A stretch of DNA of 64,000 nucleotides from Ancylobacter sp. IITR112 (GCF_041415945.1 NZ_JBGCUS010000001.1:930001-994000), one strand, 5' to 3'. Counted from the stretch's first letter, positions 34,144 to 43,721 are shown. Made by a program: numbers and translations. Notes: generated by a model not told the origin, from the sequence alone.

Positions 34144-34974
34144 TCAGCTCGCCGGCTTCAGCGCGCCCTCGAATTTGCGCCCGTCCGTGTCGCCGGCATC
34201 GACATGGATCTCCTTGCCTTCGGGATCGTAGGAAACGCGGATCGCCGGGTCCTCGCTGAGCGAGATGCCGCCCACCATGGAGAAGATCAGCTCGTCGCCC
34301 TGGGTCACGCGGATATTGTCGACGAACTTGGCGGGGATATAGGCCCGCGTCAGCGGGTCCATCTGCAGGCCGGAATAATTGGGGTGGCGGATCATCAGTT
34401 GGAGCTGCGACACGCGGCTCGCCTGACTTGAATCGCCGAGGCCGTCCGCCTTCACCGATTTGAGCTTGAGCTGGCCGAGATTTTTGAGCTGGGCTTCCTC
34501 ATCCTTCATCGCCGGGGCCGAGCAGCCGCCCGAGGCTTTCACATAGCGCTCGGCCATGTGCAGCCCGCCATCGCTGGTCTCTGCGATGGCGCGGACATAA
34601 GAATAGGAATTGACCCGCAGCCTTGTGCCGAGTGCCACGTCGCGCCGCTCGCCGCCAAAGGTGAACGTCGCGGCCAGCGGTGCCGGGTTCTCGTCCACGA
34701 TCAGCGTCAGCTTGGAGATGGTGCGCGGATCGCCTTCGGGCAGCACGATCTCGACATCAATCGGCACCATGGCGGCGTCTTCCGCCCGCTTGGGTGCGGT
34801 GAGCCGCACCAGGGGGCTTGCCTCTTCGATCGGGCGCTCGCCGAACACGTCCGGCCGCAGCGACTTCCAGGTGGCATCGGCTCCCGGCTCCTGCGCCGCT
34901 GCGGCAGTGGCGGCGAGGGCGGAAAAGACGGTGACGGCGAAAAACAGCCGCAATGGGCGACGTAGGCGATGCAT
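34144..34974 (-). CDS. quinoprotein-dehydrogenase-associated SoxYZ-like carrier
   Basis: 276 residues with a signal peptide (ending AAAAQ). It fuses a SoxY-like half carrying the carrier cysteine C151 in KASGGCSAP with a SoxZ-like immunoglobulin-fold half (LQLMIRHPNYSGLQMD...YIPAKFVDNIRV), the layout of the family associated with PQQ dehydrogenases. Its partner metallohydrolase is at 11584-12549. The Sox analogy suggests a periplasmic swinging-arm carrier, but no substrate is known. ATG 34974 has GGGAGG about 6 nt upstream. Convergent with the pqq run. Confidence 0.85.
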   Translation of the reverse strand: MHRLRRPLRLFFAVTVFSALAATAAAAQEPGADATWKSLRPDVFGERPIEEASPLVRLTAPKRAEDAAMVPIDVEIVLPEGDPRTISKLTLIVDENPAPLAATFTFGGERRDVALGTRLRVNSYSYVRAIAETSDGGLHMAERYVKASGGCSAPAMKDEEAQLKNLGQLKLKSVKADGLGDSSQASRVSQLQLMIRHPNYSGLQMDPLTRAYIPAKFVDNIRVTQGDELIFSMVGGISLSEDPAIRVSYDPEGKEIHVDAGDTDGRKFEGALKPAS

Positions 34975-35224
34975 GGCGACCTCCCGGATGTGCCGGAGCG
35001 TTGGCCGCCCGGCCGTTGGGTTCATCATACACCTTTGCGCCGTTGAATTGCAGGGCACGAAGTCGCGAGCCGTGGCTGGCCACCCCGTTTTCGCGCCCGG
35101 TCCCGCATGGCCGGCGCGCCTGCGCGGCCCGGTTGTCCTCAGCGAGGATGTCTCAAGATGCGCGATTGTGAGGGCGGGGCGGCGGAGGTAGTTTGTGCGC
35201 ATTGTTTCTTTGGGGGATGAGTCC

Positions 35225-35446
35225 ATGACCAGATCCGTTGCCGCCAGGCTCACTGTCGTCGCCTTCGTTGCGCTCATCGCGGCGGGCTGCACCACGACCG
35301 AGCGCCGGACCGGAACCGGTGCGCTGATCGGCGCCGGCACCGGCGCGGTGATCGGCGGCATCGCTGGCGGTGGCACCGGCGCGGCCTGGGGCGCCGGCAT
35401 CGGCGCGGTGGCCGGCGGCGCCATCGGCGCGGCGACCGCAAACTAG
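35225..35446 (+). CDS. small glycine-zipper lipoprotein
   Basis: 73 residues. Lipobox LIAAGC (cleavage before the Cys near residue 22), then glycine-zipper repeats (GALIGAGTGAVIGGIAGGGTGAAWGAGIGAVAGGAIGA) with glycines about every four residues, a membrane-inserting pattern. Probably an outer-membrane lipoprotein of the osmotically inducible/YMGG type. ATG 35225 follows GGGGGATGA. Two stem-loops follow the gene. Confidence 0.82.
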   Translation: MTRSVAARLTVVAFVALIAAGCTTTERRTGTGALIGAGTGAVIGGIAGGGTGAAWGAGIGAVAGGAIGAATAN

Positions 35447-35450
35447 GCGT

Positions 35451-35505
35451 TCGGGAACGCGCTCCCGAGGCGCGGCGCCGTCCCTTGCGTAAGGGGCGGC
35501 GCCGC
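35451..35505 (+). terminator. two tandem stem-loops before the ArsC/Spx-like gene
   Basis: TCGGGA (35451-35456) pairs with TCCCGA (35463-35468). Then GCGGCGCCG-T-CCCTT (35472-35486) pairs with AAGGG-G-CGGCGCCGC (35491-35505) through 15 positions with one wobble and a 4-nt loop, ending one base before the Shine-Dalgarno AAGGAG (35507-35512) of the next gene. It may terminate the lipoprotein message or influence translation of the next gene. Confidence 0.6.
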
Positions 35506-35518
35506 GAAGGAGATGAGT

Positions 35519-35866
35519 GTGACGGTCACCATCTACGGCATCAAGAACTGCGACACGATGAAGAAGGCGCGCGTCTGGCTGGACGGGCGGGGCGTGGCCT
35601 ATGTCTTTCACGACTACAAGACCGCCGGCATCGACGCCGCTCGGCTGAACGCATGGGCGGGCAAGGTCGGCTGGGAGGTTCTGCTCAACCGCGCCGGGAC
35701 CACCTTCCGCAGGCTCTCCGAGGCGGAGAAGGCCGATCTTGACGAGGGGAGGGCGCTGGCCCTGATGCAGGCGCAGCCCTCGCTGATCAAGCGGCCGGTG
35801 CTGGAGGCCGACGGCGCGCTGCTGGTCGGCTTCAGGCCGGAAGCCTACGAAGCACAGTTCGGCTGA
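35519..35866 (+). CDS. ArsC/Spx-family thioredoxin-like protein (YffB-like)
   Basis: 115 residues. Thioredoxin-like fold of the arsenate-reductase-related family: YGIKNCDTMKKARVWLDGRG with one cysteine, then LLNRAGTTFRRL and SLIKRPVL. The KNCDT motif (C-x-x-x-K style) and lack of the ArsC arsenate-binding arginines pattern suit the YffB branch, of uncertain function. AAGGAG (35507-35512) is 6 nt before GTG 35519; the ATG at 35513 directly abuts it, so GTG 35519 is the better start. Confidence 0.8.
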   Translation: MTVTIYGIKNCDTMKKARVWLDGRGVAYVFHDYKTAGIDAARLNAWAGKVGWEVLLNRAGTTFRRLSEAEKADLDEGRALALMQAQPSLIKRPVLEADGALLVGFRPEAYEAQFG

Positions 35867-35968
35867 ACCGAGCTTCGCGCGGTTGTCGGTCGGGCGATGG
35901 CGACGCCGCGCCGTCTGCCGCGCGTCCACCCCTTGATCCCGCGCGGCTTCCCTGCCACATCGGCGGTC

Positions 35969-37576
35969 ATGAACGCATTCTCCAATTCCGCTGCCTCGCC
36001 GATCGCCACCGAGGTCGCGCGCCGGCGCACCTTCGCGATCATCTCGCATCCCGATGCGGGCAAGACCACGCTGACCGAAAAGCTGCTGCTGTTCGGCGGC
36101 GCGATCCAGCTCGCCGGCCAGGTGCGGGCGAAGAAGGACCGGCGCTCCACCCGCTCGGACTGGATGGCGATCGAGCGCGAGCGCGGCATCTCGGTCGCCA
36201 CCTCGGTGATGACCTTCGAGTTCGGCGGCCATGTTTTCAACCTGCTGGACACGCCGGGCCATGAAGATTTCTCGGAAGACACCTACCGCACGCTGACGGC
36301 GGTTGACGCGGCGGTGATGGTGATCGACGCCGCCAAGGGCATCGAGGCGCGCACGCGCAAGCTGCTGGAAGTGTGCCGCCTGCGCGACATCCCGATCATC
36401 ACCTTCATCAACAAGATGGACCGCGAGAGCCGCGATCCGTTCGAGATTCTCGACGAGATCGAGAAGACGCTGGCGCTCGACACCACGCCGATGACCTGGC
36501 CGGTGGGGCAGGGGCGCGACTTCGTCGGCACCATGGACATCGCCACCGGCGGCATGCGGCTGCTCGATGGCGACGAGGGCAAGACCGGGCCGCTGCGCCA
36601 GATGAGCATGGCGCAGATCGCCGCGCTGAATGTCACGCTGGACGAGGAGAATCTGGCCGAGGAACTCGGACTGGTGCGTGAGGTCTGCAACAGCTTCGAC
36701 ATTCAGGCTTTCCTCGAAGGCCATCTGACGCCGGTCTATTTCGGTTCGGCGCTGCGCAATTTCGGCGTCGGCGACCTGTTGGAAGGGCTCGGCCGCTACG
36801 CCCCGCCGCCGCGCGCACAGCAGGCGGACAAGCGCAAGGTGGAGGCCGAGGAAGCGCGCATGACGGCGTTCGTGTTCAAGATCCAGGCGAACATGGACCC
36901 GAACCACCGCGACCGTATCGCCTTTGCCCGGCTGTGCTCGGGCAAACTGCAGCGCGGGATGAAGGCCAAGCTGGTGCGCACCGGCAAGCCGATGAGCCTC
37001 GCCACCCCGCAATTCTTCTTCGCGCAGGACCGCCAACTGGCGGAGGAAGCCTATGCCGGCGATGTCGTCGGCATTCCCAATCATGGCAATCTGCGTATCG
37101 GCGACACGCTGACCGAGGGCGAGGACATCAATTTCGTCGGCGTGCCGTCCTTCGCGCCGGAAATCCTGCGCCGGGTGAAACTGCCGGACGCGATGAAGGC
37201 GAAGAAGCTGAAGCAGGCGCTGCAGGAAATGGCGGAAGAAGGGGTTGTGCAGGTGTTCCGCCCGACCGATGGCTCGCCCGCGCTGGTCGGCGTCGTCGGC
37301 CCGCTGCAGCTCGATGTGCTGAAGAACCGGCTGGAGGCCGAATACGGCCTGGAAGTCGGATTCGACATGTCGGAGTTCCAACTCGCCCGCTGGGTGTCGT
37401 CGGAAGACCCGAAGAAGCTCGATGATTTCGCCGCCGGAAACCGGCTGTCGACGGCGGAAGACCTCGATGGCGACCTCGTCTTCCTCAGCCCTTCGGCCTT
37501 CATGATCGGCTACACCGGCGATCGCTGGCCGGGCATCGTGTTCACCGATGTGAAGGACGTGAAGAAGGCGGCGTGA
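35969..37576 (+). CDS. prfC: peptide chain release factor 3
   Basis: 535 residues, near the usual 529. A cytoplasmic translational GTPase that recycles RF1/RF2 from ribosomes. G1 HPDAGKTT, G2-type region (RGISVATSVMTFEF), G3 DTPGHEDF and G4 NKMD are present, followed by RF3-type domains (VFKIQANMDPNHRDRIAF, RPTDGSPALVGVVGPLQLDVLKNRL). ATG 35969 fits the family start; the frame extends to 35897 without homology. Confidence 0.94.
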   Translation: MNAFSNSAASPIATEVARRRTFAIISHPDAGKTTLTEKLLLFGGAIQLAGQVRAKKDRRSTRSDWMAIERERGISVATSVMTFEFGGHVFNLLDTPGHEDFSEDTYRTLTAVDAAVMVIDAAKGIEARTRKLLEVCRLRDIPIITFINKMDRESRDPFEILDEIEKTLALDTTPMTWPVGQGRDFVGTMDIATGGMRLLDGDEGKTGPLRQMSMAQIAALNVTLDEENLAEELGLVREVCNSFDIQAFLEGHLTPVYFGSALRNFGVGDLLEGLGRYAPPPRAQQADKRKVEAEEARMTAFVFKIQANMDPNHRDRIAFARLCSGKLQRGMKAKLVRTGKPMSLATPQFFFAQDRQLAEEAYAGDVVGIPNHGNLRIGDTLTEGEDINFVGVPSFAPEILRRVKLPDAMKAKKLKQALQEMAEEGVVQVFRPTDGSPALVGVVGPLQLDVLKNRLEAEYGLEVGFDMSEFQLARWVSSEDPKKLDDFAAGNRLSTAEDLDGDLVFLSPSAFMIGYTGDRWPGIVFTDVKDVKKAA

Positions 37577-37601
37577 GCCGCGCGCATTTCACGCCGCGGG
37601 T

Positions 37602-38252
37602 TCAGCGCGTGACCACGATGCGGGTATTGGCGCGGCCATATTCGCTCACCAGCGCGAACAGCGCCCGGGCATTGTTCGGGTGCAGTCGTACGCAGCCATG
37701 CGAGGCCGGGCGGCCGAGCCGCGAAACGGCATCCGTGCCATGGATCGCCCAGCCCTTGTGGAAGAAGATGGCATAGGGCATCGGCGCGTTGTCGTATTTG
37801 CGCGAGAAATAGCGCTTGTGCATACGCTCGGGCCGGTAGGTGCCGAGCGGGGTGCGGTAGCCCTTCCGGGCGGTGGACACCGCCCAGCTATGGCGCTCCA
37901 CGCCGGCCACCCGCACCACCATGCGCTGGCGCGCAAGGCTGATTTCCACCTGAACATCGGGCGGGGGCGCCGCTTCCAGCGGCGCGGGCAGCGGCCCTAT
38001 CGAGGCAGCCTGTGTCGGCGGCGCGGCGGGAGCGGTGGCGGCCGGTGGCGTGGTCGAGACAGCGGGAGCGGACAGGGCCCCCGGCGTCGCGCTCGAAGCC
38101 GGGCTCATCTCCGGCGGTGCCGCGACCGTCGCCTGCGTTGTCGGGGCTTGCATTGCCGGAACTGTCGTCTCAGCCGCTCCGGTGGCGGCCCCGGCCGAGC
38201 CCGGCAGCAGCAGCAACACGCCCAGCGCCACAATTCCCAGAATGGCGTTCAT
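37602..38252 (-). CDS. L,D-transpeptidase (YkuD domain), secreted
   Basis: 216 residues. Signal peptide (about 1-22), then a Pro/Ala/Thr-rich linker (about 25-100) and a C-terminal YkuD catalytic domain with AIHGTDA and the active-site SHGCVRL. It makes 3-3 or lipoprotein cross-links in peptidoglycan in the periplasm. The long low-complexity linker probably spans the cell wall. Convergent with prfC. Confidence 0.88.
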   Translation of the reverse strand: MNAILGIVALGVLLLLPGSAGAATGAAETTVPAMQAPTTQATVAAPPEMSPASSATPGALSAPAVSTTPPAATAPAAPPTQAASIGPLPAPLEAAPPPDVQVEISLARQRMVVRVAGVERHSWAVSTARKGYRTPLGTYRPERMHKRYFSRKYDNAPMPYAIFFHKGWAIHGTDAVSRLGRPASHGCVRLHPNNARALFALVSEYGRANTRIVVTR

Positions 38253-38464
38253 TCCGGCTTCCCCCGCACCGATGGTGTCAGCAGTGTGACACGCGGCTCC
38301 CGCAAGCGGGAGTGCGGAGACGGCTTATGGTTGACATATCCTGGTGCGAGCCGCAGCGTGGCCGCGCCAAGCGGGCGGGCCGGGACAAAAAGTCGACCCC
38401 CGCCCGGATGGCGCCGCGCCTGGAAACGCTCTAGCGTGCGCGCCGTCACACGGGGAGGATGATC

Positions 38465-39034
38465 ATGATCCTGATGCTGGCGGGGCTTGCCCTGTTCGTC
38501 GCCATCCACATTGTCGCCGCACGGCGCAAGATGGCCGGCGCCCTGACGGCGCAACTCGGCACCACCACCTACCGGCTCGTTCACGGCGTCCTGGCGATCA
38601 TTGGTGTGCTGATGATCGCTTATGGATTCGGCCAATGGCGGGCGGCGGGGCCGGCCCAGCTTTATGATCCGCCTGTCGGCCTGCGCCACCTTGCGCTGCT
38701 GCTCATGCTGTTCTCGTCCATCTTCGCCGTGGCGGCACTGGTGCCGAGCCATATCAAGGCGTGGCTGAAATTTCCCTTCCTGGTCGCCATCAAGACGTGG
38801 GCGCTGGCGCATCTTCTCGCCAATGGCGACGCTGCGACGGTGACGTTGGCGGTGGTGATTCTCGCATGGGCGGTGGTGCTGCGGATCATGGCCAAGCGAC
38901 GGGCGGCGCCGCTGCCGGTGGCCCCGCGCCACTGGTGGGGCGATCTCGTTGCGGTCGGCTTGGGTGTCGTGCTTTATGCCTTCCTCTCCTTCTGGTTCCA
39001 CCCCTACATCGTCGGGGTGCCGGTGATGGGCTGA
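38465..39034 (+). CDS. NnrU family membrane protein
   Basis: 189 residues with about five or six transmembrane segments. NnrU-type sequence: HIVAARRKMAGALTAQLG, YGFGQWRAAGPAQLYDPP, HIKAWLKFPFLVAIKTWALAHLLANGD. The family is required for nitrite reduction in Rhodobacter and relates to methyltransferase-like isoprenylcysteine proteins. GGGGAGG ends 6 nt before ATG 38465; the ATG at 38459 is too close to it. Confidence 0.85.
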   Translation: MILMLAGLALFVAIHIVAARRKMAGALTAQLGTTTYRLVHGVLAIIGVLMIAYGFGQWRAAGPAQLYDPPVGLRHLALLLMLFSSIFAVAALVPSHIKAWLKFPFLVAIKTWALAHLLANGDAATVTLAVVILAWAVVLRIMAKRRAAPLPVAPRHWWGDLVAVGLGVVLYAFLSFWFHPYIVGVPVMG

Positions 39035-39082
39035 CCATCCAAGAGGTCAAGCTGTTGCCGGAAAACGAGGAAATCGCCTGAA

Positions 39083-39904
39083 ATGTCCGTCCAGTCCGCC
39101 GCCCGCCGCCTTACCGCTCCGGATATCCGTGCGAGGAAGGGCGGCGAGCCGATCGTGTCGCTGACCGCCTACCATGCCCATACGGCCCGTCTTATCGACC
39201 CGCATGTCGACTTCATGCTGGTGGGCGATTCGCTCGGCATGGTGATGCACGGCATGGAGACCACCGTGCCGGTGACGGTCGACATGATGATCCTGCAGGG
39301 GCAGGCGGTGATGCGCGGCTCGGCGCGGGCGCTGGTGGTGGTGGACCTGCCCTTCGGTTCCTATGAGGGGTCGCCGCAGCAGGCTTTCGCCACCGCCGCA
39401 CGGGTGCTGAAGGAGAGCGGCGCTGGCGCCGTGAAGCTGGAAGGCGGGCGCCGCATGGCCGAGACGGTGCGCTTTCTCGCCGATCGCGGCGTGCCGGTGA
39501 TGGGCCATGTCGGTCTGACCCCGCAGGCGATCAACACGCTCGGCTCTTTCAAGGCGCTGGGACGCGATGAGGCCAGCGCGGCGCTGATTCTCGACGACGC
39601 CCGCTCCATCGCCGATGCGGGCGCCTTCTCCATCGTGCTGGAGGCGATCTCCGAGCCGCTCGCCCGGCAGATCACGCAGGAGGTGGCGCCGCCCACCATC
39701 GGCATTGGTGGCTCCCCCGCCTGTGACGGGCAGATTCTCGTGCTGGAAGACATGCTCGGCCTGTCCGACCGGGTCCCCCGTTTCGTCAAGAAGTTCGCCG
39801 AAATCGGGCCCGCCATCGGCGCCGCCGTGGAAGCCTATGCCAGCGAGGTGCGCGCGCGCAGCTTCCCCGGCCCGGAGCATGTCTACGCCCCCAAGAAGGG
39901 ATAG
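39083..39904 (+). CDS. panB: 3-methyl-2-oxobutanoate hydroxymethyltransferase
   Basis: 273 residues, normal length. It adds a hydroxymethyl group from methylene-tetrahydrofolate to 2-oxoisovalerate in pantothenate (CoA) synthesis. Landmarks: [36 protein letters not shown] and MGHVGLTPQ. It stands alone; panC is not adjacent. A stem-loop follows. Confidence 0.94.
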   Translation: MSVQSAARRLTAPDIRARKGGEPIVSLTAYHAHTARLIDPHVDFMLVGDSLGMVMHGMETTVPVTVDMMILQGQAVMRGSARALVVVDLPFGSYEGSPQQAFATAARVLKESGAGAVKLEGGRRMAETVRFLADRGVPVMGHVGLTPQAINTLGSFKALGRDEASAALILDDARSIADAGAFSIVLEAISEPLARQITQEVAPPTIGIGGSPACDGQILVLEDMLGLSDRVPRFVKKFAEIGPAIGAAVEAYASEVRARSFPGPEHVYAPKKG

Positions 39905-39919
39905 GCGGCGTCTTTCCGG

Positions 39920-39959
39920 GGCAAAGCGCGGCGCCGCCCGGTCCGCCGCGCGATTTGCC
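39920..39959 (+). terminator. stem-loop after panB
   Basis: GGCAAA-GCGCGGCG (39920-39933) pairs with CGCCGCGC-(GA)-TTTGCC (39944-39959), leaving a 10-nt loop and a two-base bulge. It is 16 bases beyond the panB stop. Confidence 0.65.
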
Positions 39960-40052
39960 TTGTTCAAGCCGCATCGGTAGTTTACGCGGCCCTTTCCAGT
40001 ACCGGCCCCGCCTTGTTGCGGCGGCTCGCGACGAGTTGCTCACGGACGTTTC

Positions 40053-40865
40053 ATGGCTGACATCTTCAACGAGATCGACGAGGACCTGCGCCGCGAGCGT
40101 TTCGGCCGCCTGTGGACCCGGTATGGCGGCTTTGTCATCGGCTTGGCCGTGCTCATCGTCGTCGCCGTCGCCGGCTGGCGCGGCTATGAGTGGTGGAAGC
40201 TGCAGCAGGACCAGGCCGCCGGGGCGCAGTTCGAGGCGGCACAGAAGCTCGCCGCCGAGGGCAAGACCGCCGAGGCGCAGGCCGCTTTTGTTGCGCTGGA
40301 GAAGGACGGCACCAGCGGCTATCGCCTTCTCGCCCGCTTCCGCGCGGCGGATGAACTGGCCAAGACCGATGCCGCCGCGGCCGTCGCGGATTATGATGGC
40401 CTGGCCAAGGATCCCGGCATCAGCCCGCTGATGCAGAATGTCGCGCAGGTGCGTGCCGCGCTGCTGCTGGTGGATAGCGCGCCGCCGTCCCAGATCGAGA
40501 GCCGGATGAAGCCGCTCGACACGCCCGAGGGGGCGTTTCGCCACTCCGCCCGCGAGATCATCGGCCTCGCGCAGTATAAGGCGGGCGACTATGCGGCGGC
40601 GACCGAGACCTTCACGACCATTCTCAATGACGGACAGACTCCGCCCGGTCTGCGCCGGCGCGCCGATTTGATGCGGACGCTCTCGGCCTCGTCCATGCCA
40701 GCCCCCGCCGCAGCGGTGCCCGCCAGCGCTCCGGCGCCTGCCCCGGCCACCGCCCCGGCCACCGCCCCGGCACCTGCCGCCAGCGATGCCGCGCCGCAGG
40801 CGGCGCCCGCGCCGGCCGAGCCGGCCCCGGCGGCACCGCCGGCTTCCACTTCCCCTGCGCCGTGA
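40053..40865 (+). CDS. TPR-containing membrane-anchored protein (YfgM-like)
   Basis: 270 residues. One transmembrane helix (about 29-48) after a short cytoplasmic N-terminus (FNEIDEDLRRERFGRLW), then TPR-like helical repeats typical of the YfgM/TPR_21 family, and an Ala/Pro low-complexity tail (about 215-270). YfgM works with the Sec translocon and chaperones in the periplasm. It sits directly upstream of a lipoprotein and der, as yfgM lies near bamB-der in Gammaproteobacteria. Confidence 0.85.
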   Translation: MADIFNEIDEDLRRERFGRLWTRYGGFVIGLAVLIVVAVAGWRGYEWWKLQQDQAAGAQFEAAQKLAAEGKTAEAQAAFVALEKDGTSGYRLLARFRAADELAKTDAAAAVADYDGLAKDPGISPLMQNVAQVRAALLLVDSAPPSQIESRMKPLDTPEGAFRHSAREIIGLAQYKAGDYAAATETFTTILNDGQTPPGLRRRADLMRTLSASSMPAPAAAVPASAPAPAPATAPATAPAPAASDAAPQAAPAPAEPAPAAPPASTSPAP

Positions 40866-40875
40866 GGAGGTGCTG

Positions 40876-41166
40876 ATGCGCCCTGAGAGGTCCGCTTCCC
40901 GTTCCCGTCTGCGCCGCGTGCTGCTTCTGGTGCCGGTGCTCGGCCTCACGCTGGGCGTCGCCGGCTGCGAGACCCTCGATTCGCTGAACCCGTTCGCCGA
41001 GCGCGAAAAGCCGCTTCCCGGCGCCCGCCAGCCGGTGTTCCCCGAAGGCGTGCCCGGCATCGACTACAACCAGCCGCCGCCGCAGCCGGCGAATTCGGCT
41101 TACAATCCCTATCAGACCGAGCCGCCGGCCGCCGGTGCTGCGGCTGACACCGCGCCGGCGCGATAG
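40876..41166 (+). CDS. small lipoprotein upstream of der
   Basis: 96 residues. Arg-rich N-region and lipobox VAGC (Cys near residue 31), then a Pro-rich tail ([17 protein letters not shown]). By position between a YfgM-like gene and der it occupies the place of bamB but is far too short to be a propeller; it may be a truncated or unrelated lipoprotein. ATG 40876 has GAGGAGG upstream; the frame extending to 40786 is shadow of the Pro-rich tail of the previous gene. Confidence 0.72.
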   Translation: MRPERSASRSRLRRVLLLVPVLGLTLGVAGCETLDSLNPFAEREKPLPGARQPVFPEGVPGIDYNQPPPQPANSAYNPYQTEPPAAGAAADTAPAR

Positions 41167-41195
41167 GCGGACGGGCGCGGAGGCCCAGCTTTCCC

Positions 41196-42542
41196 ATGAC
41201 GATGACCGTCGCCATCGTCGGCCGGCCGAATGTCGGCAAGTCGACGCTGTTCAATCGCCTGGTCGGCAAGCGCCTGGCGCTGGTCGACGACCGCCCCGGC
41301 GTCACCCGCGACCGGCGCGAGGGTGACGCTCGGCTGGGACATCTCTCCTTCCGCGTCATCGACACGGCGGGACTTGAGGAAGCCAAGGCAGAAACGCTCG
41401 AAGGCCGCATGCGCGCGCAGACGGAAGCTGCCATCGCCGACGCCGATGTGCTGCTGTTCCTGATCGACGCCAAGGCCGGCGTCACGCCGAGCGACCGCGC
41501 CTTTGGCGAACTGGCGCGGCGCTCGGGCAAGCACACCATTCTGGTTGCCAACAAGGCCGAGGCCAAGGGTTCGCAGGGCGGGACGCTCGATGCTTATTCG
41601 CTGGGTCTCGGCGAGCCGGTGGAACTGTCGGCGGAGCATGGCGACGGCATGGCCGATCTCGTCCGCGCGCTCGCCGCCTGCCTGCCGGATGATGACGATG
41701 AGGACGAGGAGGCTGACGCAGAAGCCGGGCGCCGCATCCGTGTCGCCGTGCTTGGGCGCCCCAATGCCGGCAAGTCGACGCTGATCAACGCGCTTCTCGG
41801 CGAGGACCGGCTGCTGACTGGCCCGGAGGCCGGTATCACCCGCGATTCCATCGCCGTCGATGTCGAGCGTCACGGGGTGGAATTGCGGGTGTTCGATACC
41901 GCCGGCATGCGCAAGCGCGCCCGGATCGACGACAAGCTGGAAAAGCTCTCCGTGGCCGACGGCCTGCGCGCGGCCCGCTTCGCCGAGGTCGTCATCGTGC
42001 TGATGGACGCGACGCATCCCTTCGAAGAGCAGGATGTGCGTATCGCCGACCTCGTCGAGCGCGAGGGGCGGGCGGTGGTGCTTGCGATCTCCAAATCCGA
42101 CCTGGTGAAGGACCAGCAGGGCTTCGTCACCCGCATGCGGCAGGAGGCGGATGACCGGTTGCCACAGGTGAAGGGCGCGCCTGTCGTGCTGGTGTCCGGT
42201 CTGACCGGCGAAGGGTTGGACCGTCTCGTCCGCGCGGTGCAGCAGGCGCATCAGGTGTGGAACCGCCGCGTCTCCACCAACCCGCTCAACCGCTGGCTGA
42301 CCGAGACGACGGACCAGCATCCGCCGCCGGCAGTTTCCGGCCGGCGCATCAAGCTGCGCTACATCACCCAGCCAAAGGCGCGACCACCGAGCTTCGTGCT
42401 GTTCTGCTCCCGGGCCGACGCGCTGCCGGAGAGCTATGTGCGCTATCTCGTCAACAATCTGCGCACCGCTTTCGATCTGCCGGGCGTGCCGATCCGCCTG
42501 ACGCTGCGCGAGAAGGACAATCCTTACGCCGAGAAGGACTGA
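41196..42542 (+). CDS. der: GTPase Der (ribosome biogenesis)
   Basis: 448 residues with two tandem Era-like GTPase domains: G1 GRPNVGKST and DTAG first, then GRPNAGKST and DTAGMRK with an acidic linker ([13 protein letters not shown]), and a C-terminal KH-like domain. It acts in 50S subunit assembly. Its 3' end overlaps the convergent glycosyltransferase-like gene by 19 bp. Confidence 0.95.
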   Translation: MTMTVAIVGRPNVGKSTLFNRLVGKRLALVDDRPGVTRDRREGDARLGHLSFRVIDTAGLEEAKAETLEGRMRAQTEAAIADADVLLFLIDAKAGVTPSDRAFGELARRSGKHTILVANKAEAKGSQGGTLDAYSLGLGEPVELSAEHGDGMADLVRALAACLPDDDDEDEEADAEAGRRIRVAVLGRPNAGKSTLINALLGEDRLLTGPEAGITRDSIAVDVERHGVELRVFDTAGMRKRARIDDKLEKLSVADGLRAARFAEVVIVLMDATHPFEEQDVRIADLVEREGRAVVLAISKSDLVKDQQGFVTRMRQEADDRLPQVKGAPVVLVSGLTGEGLDRLVRAVQQAHQVWNRRVSTNPLNRWLTETTDQHPPPAVSGRRIKLRYITQPKARPPSFVLFCSRADALPESYVRYLVNNLRTAFDLPGVPIRLTLREKDNPYAEKD

Positions 42543-43693
42543 CGCAGCCTCGCCACCCGATAGCGGGCTTTGCGCACCATGCTGCGGCGCCAACGCCGGC
42601 TGGCCTTGAGCGCCTTGATTAGTGCCATCGCCACGCGAAACGGTTTGTGCGCGCGATAGTGAATTGCACCGAATGTCTGCTCGCGCACATACACCGCCAG
42701 CAGCCGCTCCTGCCGGACCATGGGATCCGCCGCGAGCCTCTGGACCCGCGCAGCGTTCGAGGTCGGCGGCGTGGCCAGCATCGCGTCGAGATAGGGTTCC
42801 AGCCGGTAGCGCTCCAGCGCCGCATTCTCCAGGCGGCGGGCGAAGCCATCGGCGGCGGGGTAGCCTTCCACGAGTTCCCGGGCCAGCTCGGCCGGCTCCA
42901 ACCGTCGTTCGCAGCAGCGGCCGGAAAAGTTGAACCATGCGGCCCGGGCAAAAGTGCTGTCGGTGAGATAGCCCGGTCCGCCGAAATGGTCATAGACATA
43001 GACGGGCACGCGGGCGACGAGCGCATAGGGGACCGTCTTCCCGATGCTGACCACGAGGTCGCAGCCGCCGATCAGTTCCGGCGTCACCCGTCGCTGCACG
43101 CTCTGACGGCCGATATGTTCCACCTTGAGGTCGAGAGCGAGCCGGTCGAGCGCGACTTTCAGCGTCGGATCGAGATGGTTGGTGATGACGGTGATCTTGC
43201 GCAGGCGCCGGGTTGCCGGGGGCGCAGGCCGAAAGAAGGCCGAAGGGGCGGAATTGTAGAAGGTGGTTATGGGCGTTGAGAGCCCCAGCCCGTTCAGCGC
43301 CTCGGCGGTGGCGTCCGAATTGGCAAAACAGGCATTGGCGAGCAGCCGGTCATGCGTCCAGCCGCCGCTTTCCATGAAACTGCGCCGCCCCAATCTGCCG
43401 AAGACAAAAGCAGAGCGTTCGCGCGACGCGGCGTCGACGCGATAGTCGAACAACCCGGCGACCTGATGCTGGAAGTAGACCAGATCATAGGAGAACGGCG
43501 CTATGACGCGCGGTTCGGTGATGATGCGCAGACCGAGACGGGAGCGGAAAAGTTCCGCCATCGGCTTGCCCGCGACATTGGCGAACAGCGTCAGCCGATG
43601 CCCCCGGCGGGCGAAGTACTCGGCCATCTCCAAGCATATCAACTCTGACCCTGCCATCTCGACGAGATGGTTGGTGCCGATCAGAATGTCCAA
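42524..43693 (-). CDS. glycosyltransferase-like protein (GT4/GT-B fold)
   Basis: 389 residues. N-terminal half opens [30 protein letters not shown], as in GT-B family glycosyltransferases, and the middle has [13 protein letters not shown] and FYNSAP. The C-terminal half does not show a clear E-x7-E motif that I can point to, so the sugar donor class is unsure. It may be involved in polysaccharide or glycan synthesis. Its 3' end overlaps der on the opposite strand. Confidence 0.72.
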   Translation of the reverse strand: MDILIGTNHLVEMAGSELICLEMAEYFARRGHRLTLFANVAGKPMAELFRSRLGLRIITEPRVIAPFSYDLVYFQHQVAGLFDYRVDAASRERSAFVFGRLGRRSFMESGGWTHDRLLANACFANSDATAEALNGLGLSTPITTFYNSAPSAFFRPAPPATRRLRKITVITNHLDPTLKVALDRLALDLKVEHIGRQSVQRRVTPELIGGCDLVVSIGKTVPYALVARVPVYVYDHFGGPGYLTDSTFARAAWFNFSGRCCERRLEPAELARELVEGYPAADGFARRLENAALERYRLEPYLDAMLATPPTSNAARVQRLAADPMVRQERLLAVYVREQTFGAIHYRAHKPFRVAMALIKALKASRRWRRSMVRKARYRVARLRQSFSA

Positions 43694-43721
43694 AGCGCCA
43701 CTCTCCCGCGCAGACGCGCGC

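Noticed and set aside
35451..35468. Third copy of the CGGGAA-N4-TTCCCG palindrome
   Set aside because: The right arm differs (CTCCCG) and it lies downstream of a lipoprotein gene, so it is better read as part of a terminator-like region.
35153..37381. 742-residue antisense frame over prfC
   Set aside because: Shadow of the conserved release-factor gene; no motif of its own.
40876..41166. bamB, the usual gene before der
   Set aside because: Only 96 residues with a lipobox and Pro-rich tail; no beta-propeller repeats.
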